Positions 60,401 through 64,000 of a stretch of 64,000 nt of DNA are shown one piece after another. The stretch covers positions 124,001 to 188,000 of the forward strand of contig NZ_BDDE01000021.1 of assembly GCF_008327685.1 (NCBI RefSeq), in the 5' to 3' direction. Position 1 is the first letter of the stretch, and each line of letters starts with the position of its first letter. The translations under genes and the position numbers were made by a program. This DNA comes from Actinomadura sp. K4S16 (lineage in GTDB: Bacteria > Actinomycetota > Actinomycetes > Streptosporangiales > Streptosporangiaceae). The notes below the pieces were generated by a model. The model saw nothing but the letters and a program-made list of their open reading frames with translations, was not told the DNA's origin and did not search any database.

Positions 60401-63400
60401 CGCGCGCGGAGGCGAAGGACCCGCCGCGCGCGGAGGCGAAGGACCCGCCGCGCGCGGAGGCGAAGGACCCGCCGCGCGGGGAGGCGAGGGAGCCGCTGCG
60501 CGTGGGGAGGACGGTGGTGCGGGAGCGCACGATCCGGCGGCGCGGTCGGAGGACGGTGGGCAGCCCCGCGACGAGGACGGGACTCCCGACCACGACGCGG
60601 ACCCCGGCGAGACGCCGCCCGACGGTCTTCCCGACCACCTGCACGACGTCTTCCGGGGCAGCCAGGAGACGCCCGGCGGGCGTGCCTTCTACGGGCCCGA
60701 CGAGGCACCCATGCGGGACCTCGCGAGCCGGGTGCCCGCCGACCCGAACCGGTTCATCGTCGACGGGCACGGCGACGCGGACGGGATGCGTGTCGGAGGC
60801 CGGCGGCTCAGCGTCGACGACGTCGCCGACCTGATCCGCAACGACCCGAACTGGGACGGCCGCGAGGTCATGCTGCTGTCGTGCGAGACGGGCGACGGCC
60901 AGTTCGCCACCCAGCTCGCGCAGCGGCTCGGCGTTCCGGTCACCGCCCCGCACGGGCTCGCCTGGTCGGACGCCGACGGCAACGTCTACGCCTCGTCCGG
61001 ACGCCCCGGCGAGGACGGGCGGACCCGGCCCGACCTCCCGCCGAACGGCGGCTGGCAGACCCACCGCCCGGACGGCGGGACCGCCCCCGCCGGGCGCGAC
61101 GGATACGCCCCGGGCCACCCGGTGTCCGACGCGGAATCCGCGGCGGTCCGCCCAGGCGCGGGCGACGCCACCCGCGGCTCACCCACGCAGGATCCGTGGA
61201 ACCCGCCGCAGGTGAACAGGGCCGACACCCAGAACCACTCCCTGAACCCGAAGCAGCACGCCGCGGACGTCGACTATCCGAAGCGGGAAGGCCGCCACCG
61301 CATTCTGGCGGTGGACAAGGACGGCCATCCCGTCCTGGACGAGAACGGGCGGCAGATCGTCCGTTCCATCGTCTACACGAACGCCGACGGCCGGGTCACC
61401 CACATCACGAACCCGCAGGCGGAGGGCGAACCGGGCGCGCTGCGGAACCCTAACGAGAACATCGACCTGACGCGGCCGAGGCCCGGCGTCGTCCACCAGA
61501 TCGACTTCGGGCAAGGCGATCCGCACGTCTTCGTCGGCACCGACGACAACGTGTCACCAGCCGCCGCCCCCTTCGACCCGCCGACCCACACGGCCGACGG
61601 CGAACCGCTCAACGAGGTCACCGAGACCGGGCACGACCCGTCGAGCGGGCCCTACAGCGCGCGGCAGCCGCTGGCCGAGAACTCCAGGATCGCGGTCTAC
61701 GACAACCAGAACCGCCTGCACGGCATCTTCTGGACGGACGGCGACGGCAACATCACCCACGTCCGGACGTGGTACGGCGACCAGAACGGCGTCGCCCACT
61801 ACAACGGCGAACTCGGCCTGCTCTCGCATCAGGACGACGGGGTCCCGCTTCCCAACGTCAACTACATGGTCGAGCCGCGCACCCGTTTCTCGGTCCTGGA
61901 CCCGGCGGATTTCGACCCGATAGACGCCGTCCGCCGCGGTGACCTCGGTGCCCAGCACGAGCCCGACCAAGGGGTCCCCGACCCCGCGGAACCGGAAACG
62001 CTCGATCCGGACCACCAGGTACCGCCAGGCACGTTCCTGTTCCACACCGACGACAACGGCCAGACCGACATGGCCTCCGGCCGCCCCGACTACGACGCGG
62101 GCGGCGGCGTCCGCTACGGGGCACAGAGGCATGTCGGGCACATGGGGAACGACGAGTACCCCGGTACCCGGTTCAACGGCGGCCACATCTTCGGCCACCA
62201 AGGGCAGGGTCCGAGGGAGCGCATCAACTACTTCCCGCAGTGGGAGGTGGAGAACCAGGGCAAGAACGCCTACCAGGTCACCCGTCCGGAGAGCTGGTAC
62301 GGGCTGGAGGAACACCTGGCGCAACTCGCCCGGGACACCGGCAACAACATCACGGTCGACCGGTTCGAGTTCTTCGCCGAGCCCAACCGCAGCACCGATG
62401 GCGACCTCGCATACACCCCGCAGGTGATTCACGCGCGGTGGTCGCAGACCGATTTCAACGAGATCCCTCCGGTTACGACGGTCCATTACCGGACGTTCTA
62501 CAACCTTCCACCGAACCAGTTCGGCACGCCGCCCACGATCCCCCACAACTCGGACGGCACTCCGAAGGGCCCGGCGCGTCCGTTCGGCTGGGCGGAACCG
62601 GAGGCCAGGTCGCCGGAGCCCTCGCAGCCGGCCTCGCGCTCCGCAGAACCACCGCCGCAGAACGGCACTGCAACGCACGGCGACACGCCCCCGCCCATCG
62701 ACCCGGCGGCCCGTTCCGCGGAGCCGACGCCGCAGGACGGGCCGGAGCGCGGACACGGCGACTCGGACGGACCCGCGCCGGAGCACCGGGCGTCCGACGA
62801 GGTGATGCGCCAGGTCCACGACGATCCGCGCGTCCGGGAGATGCTGGACCGGACCGGGGAGCCACTGGGCGAGCAGTTGCGCACGCAGTTGCAGGACGCG
62901 CTTCCGAACCACCCCGAGCTGGCCCGCATCGTCGCGGGACACGGCCTGAACGACTTGGAGACGTCCCTCCGCGAGTCGCTTCTCGAACGCCCGAAGACGC
63001 TGAACAGCGTGCTGAGCCACCCCGAGGCCGTGCGGATCCTCGAAGGGGCCGTGCACGACGTCAACCAGCGCGGCGCGGACGCCATCCTCGGCGGGGAGAG
63101 GGTGAAGGCGCAGCCGACGCCTCTCACGCCCGAGCAGGAGCAGGTCAGCCGGCGGCTGGCCGACTCCGTGGTGCAAGGGCGGCGACCGGGCGAGGACGCC
63201 GTTCCGCATGTTGCGCCGGACCAGCCAGGTTTCGACCCGTCGAGGGTCGACCCCGAGGCCGGGCGCGACGACCCGTACATCAACGCCTACCTGGACGGCC
63301 TCTACCACGCCAAGCACGAGTCAGAAGCCCTGCTGCACGCGCTCGTCCACGACCCGGAACTCGCGGAGATGGGCGCCGACCCGAAGCTGCGCCCCGGCGA

Positions 63401-64000
63401 CAAGGACCGGACCCGAGCTCTCGACAAGATCATGGGCGACTACGTCGGGGACGCGAGCCGGCTGAACGACCTGCTCGGTGCCCGCATCCAGTTCCGTTCC
63501 GTGGACGGGCTCTACCGGGCGCTCGGCGACATCGAACGGATCGCCGGAAAGCACGGCGTGGAGATCGTGTCCGTCAAGGACCGGATGCAGAGCCCGGTGC
63601 CGAGCGGCTACCGCGACGTCCAACTGACGATCCGCATGCCGAACGGGCACATCGGTGAGCTGCGGCTGCACCTGCGGTCGATCGACGACGTCGCCTCGTA
63701 CGAGCACTCCCTGTACGAGGTGCGCCGGGACCTGCCGAACGTCGCGGAGGCCCAGAACCGCACCGTCACCCCGGAGGAACTCGCGCTCGACGAGGCGATC
63801 AAGCAGCGGGTGATCGGCCGCTTCCAGGAGGCTGTGGACGAGGCGCTCCACGGCCCGCCACCGCATTCCCGGACCGCGGCCCCGCACGACGCGGCTTCCT
63901 CCGAGCCGCCTCCGCACGACGCGCCTTCAGGAGACGGCCGGGCCGCCCGTCCCGAGACCGTGCCGAGGCCCGAGGTCGCCGCGAAGTACGGCTGGTACTC
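54417..64000 (+). CDS. Giant CpnT-like multi-domain polymorphic toxin (3' end beyond window)
   Basis: From the GTG at 54417 the frame is open for 3,194 codons to the window edge without a stop. Residues 1-105 are a WXG100-like/CpnT-N domain; 106-330 hold hydrophobic and Gly/Ala-rich segments (YMFIALLIITAIEIAYLIAA). Gly-rich (336-560) and Thr-Pro-Gly-Asp repeats (about 640-770) follow. Residues 1047-1255: metalloprotease-like, HEFGHH at 1167-1172 and candidate third ligand Glu1231. Residues 1450-1600: His-Cys protease-like domain with His1499 but Asn1537 in place of Cys. Residues 1600-1865: ADP-ribosyltransferase-like, Arg1753, STS 1789-1791, Q1830-x-E1832. Residues 2070-2200: second His-Cys domain, His2118 and Cys2156 intact. 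Residues 2534-2700: DNA/RNA non-specific-nuclease-like, His2590, Asn2604. Residues about 2945-3115: RelA/SpoT-like (DLLGARIQF, SGYRDVQL). Delivery is likely by an ESX system. Domain calls are by motif only; the metalloprotease and ART are the firmest, nuclease and RelA/SpoT less so. Confidence 0.85.
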   Translation, partial: MGLEIPEPVQWLSWIIGSDWPEGDETAMRRAAEAWRTAGTEINELIEDLNQTAGDVRAALDSGAAEEFGKKWDQWVSTDPQILTKLVESCGQLGETLDGGALDIEYAKYMFIALLIITAIEIAYLIAAAFATFGASTAAIPAVEAGAQVASRTIFQRLLEWLSQRFLGAVLKGAVVGALQGGGLDLLVQGVQIAQGNRDGVDWKKTGSATLDGAIGGAISGGIGHGMGKVPGLNGPADTALGGMAKGMVRDGVSEAVSGVAGTVATAAVHGDPLTWDSIAKGATSGAFGGAVGGGKDGLNEYNSHVPGANPPNPSTPPTPTNDPAPTPSHTPSPSTGGGDGGGGGNGGGGGSHSNSGGSHSNSGGGGGGSNTGGGGGGGSHSGGGGGGGGSHSGGGGGGGSHYGGDGGGGGGGNRIATLLGDTGGGGGGGASLASAGGDGGGASSGGGPGGGSGGGLGGNPSGFGGSSPSGGGPVGGGAVGGGPAGGGAAPGGMAPVGGSAPMGGGAAPGGAAPGGGGATGGGSTGGGSSSAGGSSSSSPSGGGSSASSGGGTGSGGAPGGGSGTRGGSTTPSGGTSTQGGGSSSPGDTSTTPHGGTSDGASSPDTGSPTPGGGEPTPHSGSSSPSENTAPSQPASSPTGDGSTTPHDGSTTPGDGTSAPHDGTATPGDGSTTPHDGSATPGDGTSTPGDGSTTPHDGSTTPGDGTSAPHDGTATPGDGTSAPHDGSSTPGDGTSTPGDGTSSPQPGASSPGDGTSTPPPGSSTPGDGTSTPPSGSSASPEPTAGGAPTPTGSPSPTRSEGNASTPGGETRTPASSDPASGDPARGTTPGDGTVPHDGTTPSGGATPGDGATPPGDAPAPGGEGTNTASDADPRASEGSTDPQDAMARPEDGSNGGPGFVAMPIMPMGTMGGPAGTASPGGVRPPSGGGGTGRTPASSSPSSPRPSERPGGDGGPPLESPRPKQESYDPSDPGSQPKPAPIENVDDQGVVRNEQTPPHDETSQPDEEAPHKKEAGDGSTPDDGTSGDGSSNEDGSSDKSQDLADAEQQTRDILSQFGDDAPTVDFTSSPIDPAAVHEVNNAIQQLAADYPSTMQGLTHIGSEDFNQSLGPGNDDVLAYATPESNSPGIYLNEDAFGDNAARAEDGADEEATGFTVPGGGSTEGVFTHEFGHHLAEQLLNDPGMLSDLNRAVSNALGVPYDATQPHDAATQQRVENALSGYGSGDPHEMMAEAFTEYRLAENPRALAQAIGQVMDQHLGANGTQAPNGTTNGGGSTTSQNPDGGGAPDGNTSTNEGQPHPKESQPGSDETQPRPDEGRTPTDQNQPLGEDGQPRPDSQAQPRPDEGRPGADNGGQTRNDEGPGRTDENPPGEDGRTPAEGETRPRTDDGRPRADDEGRPRTEDGRPRTDDGRPRSDSEGQPRADEGQPRARDGQPHDPADGPRPRHDAPSGLPDHLHDAWRNSAETPAGRALYGPDEPHMRGAAGMVPPDPAGRFVLDAHGNRDGVIVGDRPMNAADLASLVRSDPNWNGRDLLLLSNNSGDGRFAADLAQHLGVRVTAPTGAVDLNAHGRPESSGWAIHDRDGSEVAPDPVRRFPSNDEGQWYGDNRLGDQFRSLPPHLQNALYQYTVQSMPNAFLRPGADLQGALNHWQGEFNRAWALAGMNDGRTLPSVGDLERWSSHPNLTPEQRALIDDVLLSDDPEARLGQIGKDAGYWSFLNQYFGETPTLDAFNQRIGELDQALNQPLPEPVQTERGLHDVSFMRLPDGTALGPRDAHLLVGTIQHEPAYMSTSLGHDPAVVDNSPFSYRIHMDLPEGSHGVWMGRNSAFSDQRELILPRGTQYQITHVDTNARDADGNPIVEIRATVIPPGAPAPDPLSAGNVAAPHSTSPAWAGAPPNPGPSPTPGPSPHPGTPPNTGSSGPGSSHPGPPPRFRSTPPADPGTTPSSGTSGGNEPAPRGANPSDPANPGAAPRPDTDGPAARAETNPAARGGEGPAARGGEGPAARGGEGPAARGGEGPAARGGEGAAARGEDGGAGAHDPAARSEDGGQPRDEDGTPDHDADPGETPPDGLPDHLHDVFRGSQETPGGRAFYGPDEAPMRDLASRVPADPNRFIVDGHGDADGMRVGGRRLSVDDVADLIRNDPNWDGREVMLLSCETGDGQFATQLAQRLGVPVTAPHGLAWSDADGNVYASSGRPGEDGRTRPDLPPNGGWQTHRPDGGTAPAGRDGYAPGHPVSDAESAAVRPGAGDATRGSPTQDPWNPPQVNRADTQNHSLNPKQHAADVDYPKREGRHRILAVDKDGHPVLDENGRQIVRSIVYTNADGRVTHITNPQAEGEPGALRNPNENIDLTRPRPGVVHQIDFGQGDPHVFVGTDDNVSPAAAPFDPPTHTADGEPLNEVTETGHDPSSGPYSARQPLAENSRIAVYDNQNRLHGIFWTDGDGNITHVRTWYGDQNGVAHYNGELGLLSHQDDGVPLPNVNYMVEPRTRFSVLDPADFDPIDAVRRGDLGAQHEPDQGVPDPAEPETLDPDHQVPPGTFLFHTDDNGQTDMASGRPDYDAGGGVRYGAQRHVGHMGNDEYPGTRFNGGHIFGHQGQGPRERINYFPQWEVENQGKNAYQVTRPESWYGLEEHLAQLARDTGNNITVDRFEFFAEPNRSTDGDLAYTPQVIHARWSQTDFNEIPPVTTVHYRTFYNLPPNQFGTPPTIPHNSDGTPKGPARPFGWAEPEARSPEPSQPASRSAEPPPQNGTATHGDTPPPIDPAARSAEPTPQDGPERGHGDSDGPAPEHRASDEVMRQVHDDPRVREMLDRTGEPLGEQLRTQLQDALPNHPELARIVAGHGLNDLETSLRESLLERPKTLNSVLSHPEAVRILEGAVHDVNQRGADAILGGERVKAQPTPLTPEQEQVSRRLADSVVQGRRPGEDAVPHVAPDQPGFDPSRVDPEAGRDDPYINAYLDGLYHAKHESEALLHALVHDPELAEMGADPKLRPGDKDRTRALDKIMGDYVGDASRLNDLLGARIQFRSVDGLYRALGDIERIAGKHGVEIVSVKDRMQSPVPSGYRDVQLTIRMPNGHIGELRLHLRSIDDVASYEHSLYEVRRDLPNVAEAQNRTVTPEELALDEAIKQRVIGRFQEAVDEALHGPPPHSRTAAPHDAASSEPPPHDAPSGDGRAARPETVPRPEVAAKYGWY
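56335..56720. repeat. Low-complexity array encoding TPGDG / TPHDG units
   Basis: Roughly two dozen units of about 15 bases encode alternations of TPGDG and (T/A)PHDG separated by short Ser/Thr/Ala steps, within the giant toxin. The tract is probably an extended, hydrophilic linker. DNA units are very similar, so the copy number may vary between strains. Confidence 0.7.
60378..60497. repeat. 24-bp tandem repeat (five units) in the giant toxin
   Basis: Five consecutive 24-base units encode GGEGPAAR-type octapeptides (residues about 1988-2027). The three central units are identical at the DNA level and the flanking ones differ slightly, the mark of recent slippage or unequal exchange. The tract is a linker between the ADP-ribosyltransferase and the second His-Cys domain. 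Confidence 0.8.

Noticed and set aside
1..64000. tRNA, rRNA, insertion sequences, phage integrases
   Set aside because: No cloverleaf-like segment, no rRNA sequence and no DDE/Tyr/Ser recombinase motif was recognised while reading either strand; small RNAs cannot be excluded by eye.

Overview
The window is a very GC-rich chromosomal segment with strong third-position G/C bias and frequent GTG/TTG starts. Several family combinations are typical of filamentous Actinobacteria: MurT/GatD, mycothiol-type DinB proteins, XRE-DUF5753/DUF397/anti-sigma-like triads, LCP proteins and WXG100/CpnT-like proteins. Galactofuranan enzymes beside a polysaccharide ABC exporter fit a Thermomonosporaceae-type organism such as Actinomadura. 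That placement is inference; no rRNA, tRNA, IS element or CRISPR array was seen.

Region 1 (1-10.4 kb) is mostly housekeeping: two DinB/maleylpyruvate-isomerase-like proteins, a divergent oxidoreductase/TetR pair with a palindrome between them, a short-chain dehydrogenase that lacks the usual catalytic Tyr, a probable Tat-exported phosphoesterase, and the murT-gatD pair that amidates lipid II. A perfect CRP-type palindrome lies upstream of murT. Two tandem zinc-ribbon/one-TM paralogues follow.

Region 2 (10.4-23.1 kb) is accessory. A HerA-like ATPase is followed by a mosaic of about 4 kb. Fragments of the 5' end of that ATPase gene and 3' fragments of an XRE regulator recur there between small cargo genes: a membrane protein, a possible immunity protein, a SUKH protein, an orphan AT-richer gene and a HicAB pair. 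A WhiJ-type triad and two membrane proteins come next; one of these resembles a conjugation-type ATPase without a Walker A motif.

Region 3 (23.3-47.3 kb) is a cell-surface polysaccharide locus: two methyltransferases, a large HAD protein, a Wzm/Wzt exporter, a GlfT2-like galactofuranosyltransferase and UDP-galactopyranose mutase form one leftward, mostly overlapping run. Rightward are two sulfotransferase-fold paralogues (one without its PAPS loop), a GlfT1-like transferase and a GT-C enzyme. A GH43-like enzyme, a sulfatase lipoprotein, a membrane-anchored beta-propeller, another GT2 and an LCP ligase complete it. The simplest reading is synthesis, export, decoration, trimming and attachment of a galactan-containing wall polymer.

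Region 4 (47.4-64 kb) is a type VII (ESX)-associated locus: a DUF6177-like protein, a DUF1266 protein, a MinD/EspI-like ATPase with partner, a YbaB-like protein, a WXG100 protein and then one enormous open frame of at least 3,194 codons running off the right edge. This CpnT-like protein carries, in order, an ESX targeting/membrane region, Gly-rich and Thr-Pro-Gly-Asp repeats, an HExxH metalloprotease-like domain, a His-Cys protease-like domain with the Cys lost, an ADP-ribosyltransferase with a QxE motif, a second His-Cys domain with both residues intact, a nuclease-like domain and a RelA/SpoT-like domain. It is the most striking object here: a multi-warhead polymorphic toxin with a possible built-in processing protease. 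The ESX core genes and any immunity gene would have to lie outside the window.
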